From the NCBI RefSeq assembly GCF_002964975.1, contig NZ_PSZM01000046.1, forward strand, positions 1 through 64,000: a DNA stretch of 64,000 nt, read 5' to 3'. The notes beneath the pieces are model-generated. The model was not told where the DNA came from, ran no database searches, and saw only the letters and a list, made by a program, of their open reading frames with translations. Position 1 is the stretch's first letter. Each line of letters begins with the position of its first letter. This DNA is from Apibacter adventoris. Its GTDB lineage: Bacteria > Bacteroidota > Bacteroidia > Flavobacteriales > Weeksellaceae. The translations under genes were made by a program, and so were the position numbers. Shown one piece after another: positions 1-7,823 of this stretch.

Positions 1-597
1 GAAGATAAATATCCTATGTTTACTATAGAAACTTCCGATACAAAATATGATGCCAATGATAAACCCTATAATCCAATTGTAGGCTTTCCTTATTTCGAAC
101 TACAAACCGAAATAGAGGTAGAAGTACCCTATGAAGTAGAAGGCTGGAGCCATTCTGTAAATCTGAAAGAACAGAATGAAGAAGAACTAAAAAAGGAGAT
201 GCAACAACGTTATGATGACATACGTCAGCTTATAGCCAAAAAAGACACCGCGGCCTTTCGTCAGTTAATACAAGAAAGAGAAGATCTTTTAGGAACCGTA
301 TATTACTATTCCGAGGCAGAAAAAGAAAACAGGATAAAGGATTTACTCACGGTCATTATGAGTGAAGAATTTGATATAGCTCCTTATCCTCAGGAAGCTC
401 AGCTCTTATACTTTGCCGAAGGTAAAATGGTGACTTTGGTAGACCCGGTAAACCGCGAAGGGGTAATCCGTTTGGTAAACCGAAAAGATCCCAAAGATAT
501 AGTTTCTTTAGAGTTCCGTTTCCACCGAAAAAAACCCGGGCAAAAGCTAGCGTTATTTAAAGTGAAAAACAGGGTAAATTATGGTATTCATGATTAG
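1..597 (+). CDS. Hypothetical protein, paralog family of the left-edge array (5' end outside window)
   Basis: The frame is open from the first base of the window, so the visible 193 residues from the ATG at 16 are probably the C-terminal part of a longer protein that begins upstream. I do not recognise the family. It is charged, with a helical stretch (about residues 45-80 from that ATG) followed by a beta-rich C-terminus containing LLYFAEGKMVTLVDPVN. The same layout is seen in the lipoprotein at 682-1617 (VPYEVEGW versus LPYQIRGW, then a helix, then LYGDGKLVKLENAEG), so the two are divergent paralogs. Bases 370-548 are repeated almost exactly at 2438-2616. Codon use (CGC, CGT, CCG) looks less AT-rich than in the next two genes. 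No function can be assigned; an immunity or surface-lipoprotein array is one reading of the context. Confidence 0.6.
   Translation, partial: EDKYPMFTIETSDTKYDANDKPYNPIVGFPYFELQTEIEVEVPYEVEGWSHSVNLKEQNEEELKKEMQQRYDDIRQLIAKKDTAAFRQLIQEREDLLGTVYYYSEAEKENRIKDLLTVIMSEEFDIAPYPQEAQLLYFAEGKMVTLVDPVNREGVIRLVNRKDPKDIVSLEFRFHRKKPGQKLALFKVKNRVNYGIHD
370..548. repeat. Direct repeat, copy 1 (179 bp)
   Basis: Begins TTTGATATAG and ends CAAAAGCT. It matches 2438-2616 in the same orientation with two mismatches. It lies inside the intact paralog. Confidence 0.9.
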
Positions 598-682
598 ATA
601 TATACATAAATTTGACAATTATGAAACTTCTATATCTGTATATTATACGGCGGATCAATACGAAGATAATAAAATAAAATAA
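590..682 (+). pseudogene. Remnant of a further paralog of the array
   Basis: A 30-codon stretch (ATG at 590, TAA at 680-682) lies in a different frame from the preceding gene. It encodes HKFDNYETSISVYYTADQYE, which aligns with SKFKDFETTITIYDTPEDFE inside the next gene (682-1617) and more weakly with the matching part of the first gene. It covers only the middle of the family domain, so I read it as the leftover of another copy. Its stop codon overlaps the start codon of the next gene (TAATG), which could allow translational coupling. A functional small peptide is possible but less likely. Confidence 0.55.
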
Positions 683-1617
683 TGAGAATATATATTTTTT
701 CTTTGGTCATTGGGTTATTTTGTATTTCTTGTAGGCAAGAACCAAAACTATATTGGGGAGAGAAGCAAATGTTGCAACAGATTATAACTATGAAGGATAG
801 TCTGCCTAAATATCCTCACGATAAACAAATTAAATATATAGTTTTTATGAGATTAAGCTATCCCTATGAATTTTATCTCGATGATATTTTAATAAGGCAT
901 AGTACAGAACAACATTCCCATCCTATTATAGAGTTAAATCCGTATTTATTAGAGAATGGAAAACATAAAATAAGAGTACAATTTCCTGCTGAAGATTCGA
1001 AAAATCTAAATGCAGATGATGAAATCTATTTTATAAGAACTAAAAAAGATTTAGATGATAGAAATTTTTTTAATTTTAATATAGAAAATTATACAAAAGA
1101 TGAAATACAGATTTTTGATTTTAAAACATCTTCCCATTCTACTTGGGAAAAGGAAATAGAAATAACAGAATTGCCCTATCAAATAAGGGGATGGAACGAG
1201 GGTGAAGATCTATCTAAATGGAATCAGATAGAGTTAGAACAAAAAGTAATTGCTTTCTATAAAAAATTGCGTATTCTTTTAAATAACGGAGAGGTAGAGG
1301 AGTTTATGAATCTAAGTAAGTTCAAAGATTTTGAAACTACCATAACAATTTATGATACCCCAGAAGATTTTGAGGCTGATATTTATTATAATAAAATTGC
1401 TTTGGAAGAGGAATGTAAAGGGAATATGCTTCCTATTGAAAAGTATAAGATGAAACTATACGGGGATGGAAAATTAGTGAAATTAGAAAATGCTGAAGGG
1501 GAGTTTAAAAATTATAGTGTTTTAGCATCAAATAGTAAAAAATATGGGAAATCATATTGGGGTGTAATGTTATATAAACCTAAAAACTCGAATGATTTTA
1601 TAATAATAAGAAGATGA
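682..1617 (+). CDS. Putative lipoprotein of the left-edge paralog family
   Basis: A 311-residue protein beginning with a short signal peptide ending in a lipobox (LFCISC, Cys about residue 17), so it is probably lipidated and membrane-anchored. The C-terminal half, from about residue 150 (ELPYQIRGWNEGEDLSKWN), is paralogous to the first protein of the window; the N-terminal half is extra. The ATG overlaps the stop of the remnant at 590-682, and its own stop overlaps the ATG of the next gene (ATGA at 1614-1617), so the genes are probably cotranscribed. Very AT-rich. Function unknown. The family relationship is a direct reading of the sequence; any role in toxin immunity or surface display would be speculation. 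Confidence 0.7.
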   Translation: MRIYIFSLVIGLFCISCRQEPKLYWGEKQMLQQIITMKDSLPKYPHDKQIKYIVFMRLSYPYEFYLDDILIRHSTEQHSHPIIELNPYLLENGKHKIRVQFPAEDSKNLNADDEIYFIRTKKDLDDRNFFNFNIENYTKDEIQIFDFKTSSHSTWEKEIEITELPYQIRGWNEGEDLSKWNQIELEQKVIAFYKKLRILLNNGEVEEFMNLSKFKDFETTITIYDTPEDFEADIYYNKIALEEECKGNMLPIEKYKMKLYGDGKLVKLENAEGEFKNYSVLASNSKKYGKSYWGVMLYKPKNSNDFIIIRR

Positions 1618-2426
1618 AAAAGTTGCTAGGTATTGCATATAGCATGTGTTGGTTCTTATTTCAAAATTGCCAACAATTTAAAATTCCTGAAATTGAACAA
1701 ATTTCTAATCCTGTAAATCTTTCAAAAGCAGAAAATAAATGGAAAAATTTAAATCTCTATTATATTAAATATGTGGGAGACAATTTGTCTAAAATAGAAA
1801 TGGACTCAACCTATTTTAATTATGAAGATTTTTTATGGCATAAAGATTCTGATAGCACAATAGCTAAAAGCATTTATGATAAGGATAAAGGATATTCAAT
1901 AGTTTTAAATAAAAGAATATGTCCGGCTGATTCTTCTAATATGGTTATAAAGATAGATAGAAATCAAGTAGTTACAGGGGGATATTTAAAATCCAAATAC
2001 GATGTCCGTTACTATGATTCGAATTGGTTGAAATGTGAGGCTTATCCATTAGCTATAATCAATAAAAGAAAAAAAGATACTATTGATATAAGCATATACT
2101 CCGATTATATTCCCATAATAGTAGAGGCATTAGATATGGATGAAGTATGGAAACCTATCGAGAAATTAAGAACTTATAGAGAAGATATAGATAGGGGAGA
2201 TGATAAAAAAATAGTTTTGCTGCCTAAACAAATACTTATATCTACAGTACCCATTTATACAGGTAATTTTAAAACAAAATTAAGAGTGTGCTATATATCC
2301 GAAAATAATAAAACCTGCTCTTCCCCTTATCCTGGAAGTATTGACAGGTCTCAATTTTTTGAGGTACCTCAAATACCCTATTCAAAATTCTATAAAGAAT
2401 TATCTGATCAATGGTTACATTTCTAA
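1614..2426 (+). CDS. Putative lipoprotein, function unknown
   Basis: A 270-residue protein whose first residues form a hydrophobic segment ending at FQNC (Cys about residue 19), consistent with a lipoprotein signal. It overlaps the previous gene by four bases (ATGA), an arrangement typical of translational coupling. The body is mixed beta and charged, with paired cysteines (about residues 104, 141, 225 and 235). I see no convincing similarity to its neighbours or to a known family. Its last 16 bases overlap the nominal start of the truncated duplicate at 2411. Function unknown; likely an envelope protein acting with the preceding lipoprotein. Confidence 0.6.
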   Translation: MKKLLGIAYSMCWFLFQNCQQFKIPEIEQISNPVNLSKAENKWKNLNLYYIKYVGDNLSKIEMDSTYFNYEDFLWHKDSDSTIAKSIYDKDKGYSIVLNKRICPADSSNMVIKIDRNQVVTGGYLKSKYDVRYYDSNWLKCEAYPLAIINKRKKDTIDISIYSDYIPIIVEALDMDEVWKPIEKLRTYREDIDRGDDKKIVLLPKQILISTVPIYTGNFKTKLRVCYISENNKTCSSPYPGSIDRSQFFEVPQIPYSKFYKELSDQWLHF

Positions 2427-2629
2427 TTATGTATATTTTTGATATAGCTCCTTATCCGCAGGAAGCTCAGCTCTTATACTTTGCTGAAGGTAAAATGGTG
2501 ACTTTGGTAGACCCGGTAAACCGCGAAGGGGTAATCCGTTTGGTAAACCGAAAAGATCCCAAAGATATAGTTTCTTTAGAGTTCCGTTTCCACCGAAAAA
2601 AACCCGGGCAAAAGCTGAGTGTTATTTAA
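2411..2629 (+). pseudogene. Truncated duplicate of the C-terminal part of the first gene
   Basis: Bases 2438-2616 copy bases 370-548 with, by my base-by-base reading, only two differences in 179 (a T/G and a C/T, both synonymous). The copy encodes the same 60 residues from FDIAPYPQ to KKPGQKL and then diverges and stops (SVI). The nominal ATG at 2411 lies in the end of the preceding lipoprotein gene and adds only a short unrelated leader, so this is a displaced 3' fragment, not an intact gene. The near-identity implies recent duplication or gene conversion. It could serve as a template for recombination with the intact copy. Confidence 0.75.
2438..2616. repeat. Direct repeat, copy 2 (179 bp)
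   Basis: The second copy of the 179-bp element found at 370-548. Sequence identity ends abruptly on both sides, marking clean recombination joints. It carries the open fragment described at 2411-2629. Confidence 0.9.
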
Positions 2630-2652
2630 TAGGTATTTCGATTTAAATCTTT

Positions 2653-2682
2653 TTGATTTATTAAAACTAATTTAGTAGTTTC
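2653..2682 (+). promoter_or_regulatory. Probable promoter of the small gene at 2713
   Basis: A TTG (within TTTTG) lies about 19 bp before TAGTTTCG at 2675-2682, a near match to the Bacteroidetes TTG-N19-TAnnTTTG pattern. The start codon follows about 30 bp further on. Inferred from consensus only. Confidence 0.4.
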
Positions 2683-2712
2683 GCGGATCAATAGATCATA
2701 GAAAATTAAATT

Positions 2713-3069
2713 ATGAGTTATTTTGTAAATAATAAATTGAGTTCATCATCTGCATTTACTCATGTATATCAATGTACATCTCAAAGTGAGCTGGAAAATT
2801 CCATTGATATTGCACTACGAGGGCAAGGATATAAAAAAGGAGAATCATCCAAAGATCTTATTTATATAAAAGGAAACCGCTGGGTTCGTTTAATGTTAGG
2901 AGCGTTTCATAAGTATTATAAATTTAAAATAGTGATAAGACCAGAAGGAGAAAGCCACTTTTCAGTACTGGTTTCTTCTGCTTCTACAGGAATGTCGGGC
3001 GGTATTATCGGAGTTGGCCAGATTAAGGATGAAACTAAGAAATTATATAACTTATTTCAGTTTATTTAA
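2713..3069 (+). CDS. Hypothetical protein, 118 residues
   Basis: A soluble small protein with no signal peptide. The N-terminus (about residues 1-40) is polar. A central alpha/beta portion contains the sequence WVRLMLGAFHKYYKFKIVI, and a glycine-rich segment (STGMSGGIIGVGQ, about residues 90-102) looks flexible or membrane-interacting. I do not recognise the family. It has its own likely promoter just upstream and is followed, convergently, by rlmN only 7 bp away. The pattern of a short beta-rich segment followed by a Gly-rich hydrophobic turn recalls small lipid- or membrane-associated proteins, but nothing firm can be said. Confidence 0.55.
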   Translation: MSYFVNNKLSSSSAFTHVYQCTSQSELENSIDIALRGQGYKKGESSKDLIYIKGNRWVRLMLGAFHKYYKFKIVIRPEGESHFSVLVSSASTGMSGGIIGVGQIKDETKKLYNLFQFI

Positions 3070-3076
3070 CGTAGAT

Positions 3077-4117
3077 TTAATGTTTGTTGGCTAATTGACC
3101 GCAGGCTGCATCAATATCTTGTCCGCGGCTTTTCCTGATTTTAGCCACAATTCCATTTTTCTCCAGTAAAGACACATATGCCTCAATAACCGGAGAGGAT
3201 GCTTGAGAGTACCCCCCTTCTTCAATAGAATTATATTGAATCAGGTTTACTTTCGAAGGAATCTTTTTGCAAAATTTAATTAAGGCATCTATATCTTCTT
3301 TTTGGTCATTAATTCCATCCCAAACAATATATTCGAAAGTGATGCGGCTTTGGGTTTGTGCATACCAATATTGCAGGGATTTTATAATATCCGATAATGG
3401 AAATTTGGTGCTGAAGGGCATCAGTCGGTTTCTTTTTTCCTCTATAGCTGAGTGGAGAGATAGGGCTAACTTAACTTTCAGGTTGTCATCTGCCAGTTTA
3501 TTAATTATTTTGGGAATACCAGAAGTAGATACGGTAATTCGGCGAGGAGACATTCCCAAGCCCTGGGGCTGAGTTATTTTACTGATGGCTTCCGTTACGG
3601 CCGGATAGTTTAGCAAAGGTTCGCCCATACCCATAAAGACAATATTGGAAAGAGGCATTTGATGATATTCGCGGCTTTGTTTATCTATAAGTACAACTTG
3701 GTCTACAATTTCAGCAGAGGTAAGGTTTCTCATGCGCGTAAGGCGTGCAGTAGCGCAGAAGGTACAGTCCAGGCTGCAACCCACCTGAGATGATACGCAG
3801 GCGGTGGTTCTGTGAGCGGTAGGAATCATAACCGATTCTACTATATTGCCATCATAGAGTTTTACGGCATTTTTAATAGTTCCATCTTTAGAACGCTGCA
3901 TTACATGAATTTCTGCCGGATTTATAAGGAAATCCTCTTCAAGTTTAGCCCTTAGAGCTTTAGAAAGATTAGTCATCTCTGAAAGAGAATGAGAGTTTTT
4001 GCTCCATATCCATTCATAAACCTGGCGTGCACGGAAGGACTTTTCTCCTATGGAGTAAAAATAAGCCTCAAGTTGTTGTAAACTTAAGGCTCTTATATCT
4101 TTTTTATTATCTTTCAA
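3077..4117 (-). CDS. rlmN: Dual-specificity 23S rRNA/tRNA adenine C2-methyltransferase RlmN
   Basis: A radical-SAM methyltransferase of 346 residues, the usual length. It methylates C2 of A2503 in 23S rRNA and of A37 in some tRNAs. The [4Fe-4S]-binding CX3CX2C motif is present (Cys114, Cys118, Cys121 in VGCSLDCTFCATARL), as are the GMGEPLLN motif and the C-terminal catalytic cysteine (Cys339 in DAACGQLAN). It lies 33 bp downstream of queA in the same direction, so the two form an RNA-modification operon transcribed from the queA promoter. It ends convergently with the small gene at 2713. GC content is visibly higher than that of many neighbours. Assignment is secure. Confidence 0.95.
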   Translation of the reverse strand: MKDNKKDIRALSLQQLEAYFYSIGEKSFRARQVYEWIWSKNSHSLSEMTNLSKALRAKLEEDFLINPAEIHVMQRSKDGTIKNAVKLYDGNIVESVMIPTAHRTTACVSSQVGCSLDCTFCATARLTRMRNLTSAEIVDQVVLIDKQSREYHQMPLSNIVFMGMGEPLLNYPAVTEAISKITQPQGLGMSPRRITVSTSGIPKIINKLADDNLKVKLALSLHSAIEEKRNRLMPFSTKFPLSDIIKSLQYWYAQTQSRITFEYIVWDGINDQKEDIDALIKFCKKIPSKVNLIQYNSIEEGGYSQASSPVIEAYVSLLEKNGIVAKIRKSRGQDIDAACGQLANKH

Positions 4118-4150
4118 ATTAATAAAATTCTTTTTGAAAAGAAACCTTGC

Positions 4151-5200
4151 TTATAAAATAAGCATAGCATCTCCGTAAGAATAAAATTTATATTTTTCTT
4201 TTACAGCTTCTTTATAAGCTTTCATAACCAAATCATAGTCTGCAAAGGCTGCAATCATCATCATAAGAGTAGACTTTGGAGTATGAAAATTAGTAATCAT
4301 AGCATCAGCAATACCGAAGTCATAGGGTGGGAATATAAATTTATTGGTCCATCCGTTATAAGGATTTAAACGGTTATTAGCAGAAACAGAAGTTTCTATT
4401 GCCCTCATGGAAGTAGTACCTACAGCACAAACTCTATGTTTGGTTTCAATGGCATGATTAACAATTTTACATGTATCTTCACTGATAATTACTTGTTCGC
4501 TTTCCATCTTATGTTTTGATAGGTCTTCTACTTCTACGGAAGCAAAGGTACCAAGCCCTACGTGTAAAGTAATTTCTGCAAATTCAATTCCTTTAATTTC
4601 CAATCTTTTTAATAAATGTTTGGAAAAGTGAAGACCTGCAGTTGGAGCAGCTACAGCTCCTTCTTCTTTTGCGTATATAGTTTGGTATCTTTCGATATCA
4701 TCAGCATCTGGTTTTCTTTTAATATATTTAGGAAGAGGAGTTTCTCCCAATTCTTTAAGTTTTCTTCGGAATTCTTCATAAGAACCATCGAATAAGAAAC
4801 GAAGAGTCCTACCTCGAGAAGTGGTATTATCTACGACTTCTGCTACTAAACTATCATCATCTGTAAAAAACAGCTTATTTCCAATTCGTATTTTACGAGC
4901 AGGATCTACTAATACATCCCATATTCTGGATTCTGCATCTAGTTCTCGCAATAAAAAAACCTCAATTTGCGCACCGGTTTTTTCTTTGTTTCCATATAAA
5001 CGAGCCGGAAAAACTTTAGTATTATTTAAAATAAAAACATCTCCTTCATCAAAATAGTCAATTACATCTTTAAATAATTTATGCTCTATTTCTCCTGTTT
5101 TTTTATGTACTACCATTAATCGGGCTTCGTCTCTAGTCTCAGAAGGTCTTTCAGCCAGCAGTTCCTGTGGTAATTTAAAATCGAAATCTGAAGTTTTCAT
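4151..5200 (-). CDS. queA: S-adenosylmethionine:tRNA ribosyltransferase-isomerase QueA
   Basis: Transfers and isomerises the ribose of SAM onto preQ1 at the tRNA wobble position to make epoxyqueuosine. The 349 residues match the family length, and hallmark segments are clear: [14 protein letters not shown] at the N-terminus, [23 protein letters not shown] and [11 protein letters not shown] near the C-terminus. It starts at the ATG at 5198-5200, about 24 bp below a good -7 box. It is the first gene of the queA-rlmN pair. A queD homologue, earlier in the same pathway, lies elsewhere in this window (36755). Confidence 0.95.
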   Translation of the reverse strand: MKTSDFDFKLPQELLAERPSETRDEARLMVVHKKTGEIEHKLFKDVIDYFDEGDVFILNNTKVFPARLYGNKEKTGAQIEVFLLRELDAESRIWDVLVDPARKIRIGNKLFFTDDDSLVAEVVDNTTSRGRTLRFLFDGSYEEFRRKLKELGETPLPKYIKRKPDADDIERYQTIYAKEEGAVAAPTAGLHFSKHLLKRLEIKGIEFAEITLHVGLGTFASVEVEDLSKHKMESEQVIISEDTCKIVNHAIETKHRVCAVGTTSMRAIETSVSANNRLNPYNGWTNKFIFPPYDFGIADAMITNFHTPKSTLMMMIAAFADYDLVMKAYKEAVKEKYKFYSYGDAMLIL

Positions 5201-5224
5201 GTTTTATTTTTTATTTTAAAGTTG

Positions 5225-5256
5225 CAAATATACAATACTTATACCCCCGAAGTCAA
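5225..5256 (-). promoter_or_regulatory. Promoter of queA-rlmN
   Basis: Read on the minus strand: TTG (5256-5254), 21 bp, then TATATTTG (5232-5225), an exact TAnnTTTG -7 element. Expected transcription start is near 5218, leaving a leader of under 20 nt before queA and so no room for a riboswitch. Confidence 0.55.
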
Positions 5257-5382
5257 GTATTTACTATCAATATACAATTATTCTTGTAAGTTTACCTAAT
5301 TTATAATTGCTATATAGGATTACTTATTTATAATTTTAGGGATAAATGTGGTTTTTTTATCCTGATAAAAGAAAATTATTTT

Positions 5383-6243
5383 TTAATGAAGAGTTATTTT
5401 TTTTAGATCATTTATATCTCCTTTAAAAACGTTAAGATCTACAAAATTTTGAGTAATTCCATTGATAATTCCTTGTTCGGAAAATTGCCAGAAAGACCAT
5501 TGCTGATGTTTAGGATTGTCTCTCGGGTTATAATTAGCCACCCAAATATGATAGTCACTAAGATCTAAGTCGGGAATATGATGTATGAAATAAGCATCAT
5601 TGGAATAGATGATAGGTTTTATTTTATACTTAGATTCAACTATTTCTAACCAATTGAGTATTCCTTTTTTTAATTGTGTTAATGATTGTTTTCTGGGAAG
5701 TTCTTCTATATCAAGAACAGGAGGGAGATCTCCTTTTTCTAAAGTGACAGCATTTATAAAATTGTTTGCCTGATCCGTAGAACTTTTGTTTACATCATAA
5801 TAATGATAAGCGCCACGAATAATATTTTTTTGTTTAAGATTTTTCCAGTTTTTGTTAAAAAAAGCATCTTGATAAAAAATTCCTCGGGTTGCCCGTACAA
5901 AAGCAAAAGATATGGGTAGATCTTTTTTGATTAAATTTAAACTGTCCCAATTTATATTGCCCTGATGCTGGCTTATATCAATGCCGAAAGCATAACTTCG
6001 GTACCGATTAATGGTCATTTGTATTTTTAATTCTTCAGATTTTTTTCTTTTTTTCTCTAAATTGTTAAATACGTATTCTTTTTTATCAAATTTTTCTTTG
6101 ATTATGTAATAATACATAATTATAGTAGTTCGAAAAAAAAATATAAGCGATATAAAAATAATAATACCCGTAAGCCAATAATAAATCTTATAGATATTAT
6201 TAGAATTCTTTTTTTTCTTTTTCATAGTTTTCCTCGTAGTCAT
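5383..6243 (-). CDS. Membrane-anchored GH25 family lysozyme (muramidase)
   Basis: A 286-residue protein with a lysine-rich cytoplasmic start, one membrane segment (about residues 15-47) and a periplasmic glycoside hydrolase family 25 domain from about residue 88. The domain opens with the typical GIDISQHQGNINWDS (catalytic Asp region) and carries the Asp-X-Glu motif PVLDIEELP. It also shows the usual GAYHYYD and YSNDAYF segments. One common residue differs: the frequent KATEG is RATRG here. Such enzymes cut the N-acetylmuramyl-beta-1,4 bond of peptidoglycan and serve in wall turnover or attack. It is last in the KAS III-MPE-yicC-gmk operon, 43 bp after gmk. Confidence 0.85.
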   Translation of the reverse strand: MTTRKTMKKKKKNSNNIYKIYYWLTGIIIFISLIFFFRTTIIMYYYIIKEKFDKKEYVFNNLEKKRKKSEELKIQMTINRYRSYAFGIDISQHQGNINWDSLNLIKKDLPISFAFVRATRGIFYQDAFFNKNWKNLKQKNIIRGAYHYYDVNKSSTDQANNFINAVTLEKGDLPPVLDIEELPRKQSLTQLKKGILNWLEIVESKYKIKPIIYSNDAYFIHHIPDLDLSDYHIWVANYNPRDNPKHQQWSFWQFSEQGIINGITQNFVDLNVFKGDINDLKKITLH

Positions 6244-6286
6244 AATTTGGACTATTATATAACCTCAAAAGGATAATAAAGGAAGA

Positions 6287-6925
6287 TTAGTTTATTTCCA
6301 GAAAAGATTTTACTAAAGCTTCTGCTTTTAATTTTGTCTTTTCTAGGTTTTCATTAATAAGTATTGTGTCAAATTCTTTAGCATAAGACAATTCCTTGTC
6401 TGCTTTTTCTATACGTATTTTTATATTTTCTTCTGTTTCTGTGTTTCTGTTTTTTAAACGAATTTCTAATTCTTTTAAAGAAGGAGGAGCCACAAATAGA
6501 GCAAGAGCTCGGTCTTTGAATTGTTTTTTAAGGTTTATTCCCCCTTGTACATCTATATCAAAAATCACATGTTTGCCTTCGTTCCATAGTCTTTGTATTT
6601 CTGAATTTAAGGTGCCGTAAAATTTTTCTGGATAAACTTCTTCATATTCTATAAATTTTCCGTCCTGGATATGAGTCTTAAATTCTTCATTTGTAATAAA
6701 ATAGTAATCTTTCCCTTCAATTTCATTTTCTCTTTTAGGCCGTGTTGTACAAGAAATAGAAAATGAAATATTAGGAATTCTAGATAGTAAATATTTAACT
6801 ATTGTTGTTTTTCCAGCTCCGGAAGGAGCAGAAAATATAATTAATTTTCCTTCTTTTAATTTTCCGGGAAGTAATTCTTTGAGTTGTAAAGTATCATTTC
6901 CGGGTTTATTATAAATGAGTCCCAT
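6287..6925 (-). CDS. gmk: Guanylate kinase
   Basis: Phosphorylates GMP to GDP. The P-loop is FSAPSGAGKTT (about residues 31-41), followed by SCTTRPKRENEIEGKDYYF for GMP binding, and DIDVQGGINLKK. At 212 residues it is slightly longer than the classic enzyme because of an N-terminal extension of about 26 residues (to the first KLI beta strand); a later start is possible but no ATG lies nearer the domain. It sits 8 bp after yicC, a gene order common in flavobacteria. Confidence 0.93.
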   Translation of the reverse strand: MGLIYNKPGNDTLQLKELLPGKLKEGKLIIFSAPSGAGKTTIVKYLLSRIPNISFSISCTTRPKRENEIEGKDYYFITNEEFKTHIQDGKFIEYEEVYPEKFYGTLNSEIQRLWNEGKHVIFDIDVQGGINLKKQFKDRALALFVAPPSLKELEIRLKNRNTETEENIKIRIEKADKELSYAKEFDTILINENLEKTKLKAEALVKSFLEIN

Positions 6926-6933
6926 ATTTATTG

Positions 6934-7794
6934 CTACAAAACGTTATTTGTTTGTTCTTTTATTTTTTCAAGTTCTTCTTTCATTAAAACTACTAATTTT
7001 TGTATTTCAGAATGATTAGCTTTAGAACCAATGGTGTTGATTTCTCTTCCCATTTCTTGAGCTATAAAACCTAGCTTTTTTCCGTTTTGTTCTTTTTCTT
7101 CCATTACTTGTATAAAATACTTACAGTGTTGTTGTAAACGGTTTTTCTCTTCATTTATGTCCAATTTTTCAATGTAATAAATCATTTCTTGATGAAATCG
7201 TTGTTCGTCTACTTGTATCTGTAATTCGGTTAATAGTTTTTTAAATTTTAGTTGAACGGCATCTATTCTTTCTTTTTCGTACTTTTCTATTTGGTTTAAA
7301 TAGTTTAATATATTAAAAGTATACTGTTTTAAAACGGTTTCTAATGATTTACCTTCTTCTTTGCGAAATAATATTACTTTTTCTAAAGATAAATTTACAC
7401 AGTTTACTATAGTATCCCATTCTTCATTATTAATTTCAGAATCTTGGGTAACAAATACTTCCGGCATTCTAATTGCCATAGTAAGAAAGTCTAGAGCTGT
7501 TCCTTCAATATTAAGATCTTCTAATTCGGCAATATAATTTTTTAAAACATTTTTATTGATTTTACAATTATTTTCTGAACCCAGATTTTCAATGGAAAGG
7601 CAAAAATCAATTTTCCCTCTTTGCAATTTGTCTCCGATTATTTTTCTGAGTTCTAATTCTTTGCTTTTGTATCTGGTAGATATTCTTGTAAATAAGTCCA
7701 GTGATTTACTGTTTAATGTTTTAATTTCAACAGAAATTTTTAAATTTTCAGTATTGACTTCAGATTTTCCGTATCCGGTCATTGATTGTAGCAT
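6934..7794 (-). CDS. yicC: YicC/YloC family endoribonuclease
   Basis: A 286-residue protein starting with the family signature MLQSMTGYGKSEV, with NSKSLDLFTRI after it and the characteristic C-terminus GFIAQEMGREINTIGSKAN. YicC proteins form hexameric RNA-cleaving or RNA-adaptor complexes; the E. coli member participates in degradation of the small RNA RyhB. It is placed directly upstream of gmk, the usual context, and 29 bp after the metallophosphoesterase gene, so it is likely part of one operon. Confidence 0.9.
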   Translation of the reverse strand: MLQSMTGYGKSEVNTENLKISVEIKTLNSKSLDLFTRISTRYKSKELELRKIIGDKLQRGKIDFCLSIENLGSENNCKINKNVLKNYIAELEDLNIEGTALDFLTMAIRMPEVFVTQDSEINNEEWDTIVNCVNLSLEKVILFRKEEGKSLETVLKQYTFNILNYLNQIEKYEKERIDAVQLKFKKLLTELQIQVDEQRFHQEMIYYIEKLDINEEKNRLQQHCKYFIQVMEEKEQNGKKLGFIAQEMGREINTIGSKANHSEIQKLVVLMKEELEKIKEQTNNVL

Positions 7795-7823
7795 ATGTTT
7801 TAGATTTTAGTTTTTATATACTT

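Noticed and set aside
2411-2629. Independent 72-residue gene
   Set aside because: All but the first nine codons and last few copy the 3' part of the first gene, and its start lies inside the previous gene; best read as a truncated duplicate.
5201-5300. Possible preQ1 riboswitch upstream of queA (C-rich run)
   Set aside because: The C-rich run lies between or upstream of the -33 and -7 boxes, so it is not transcribed, and the leader is under 20 nt.
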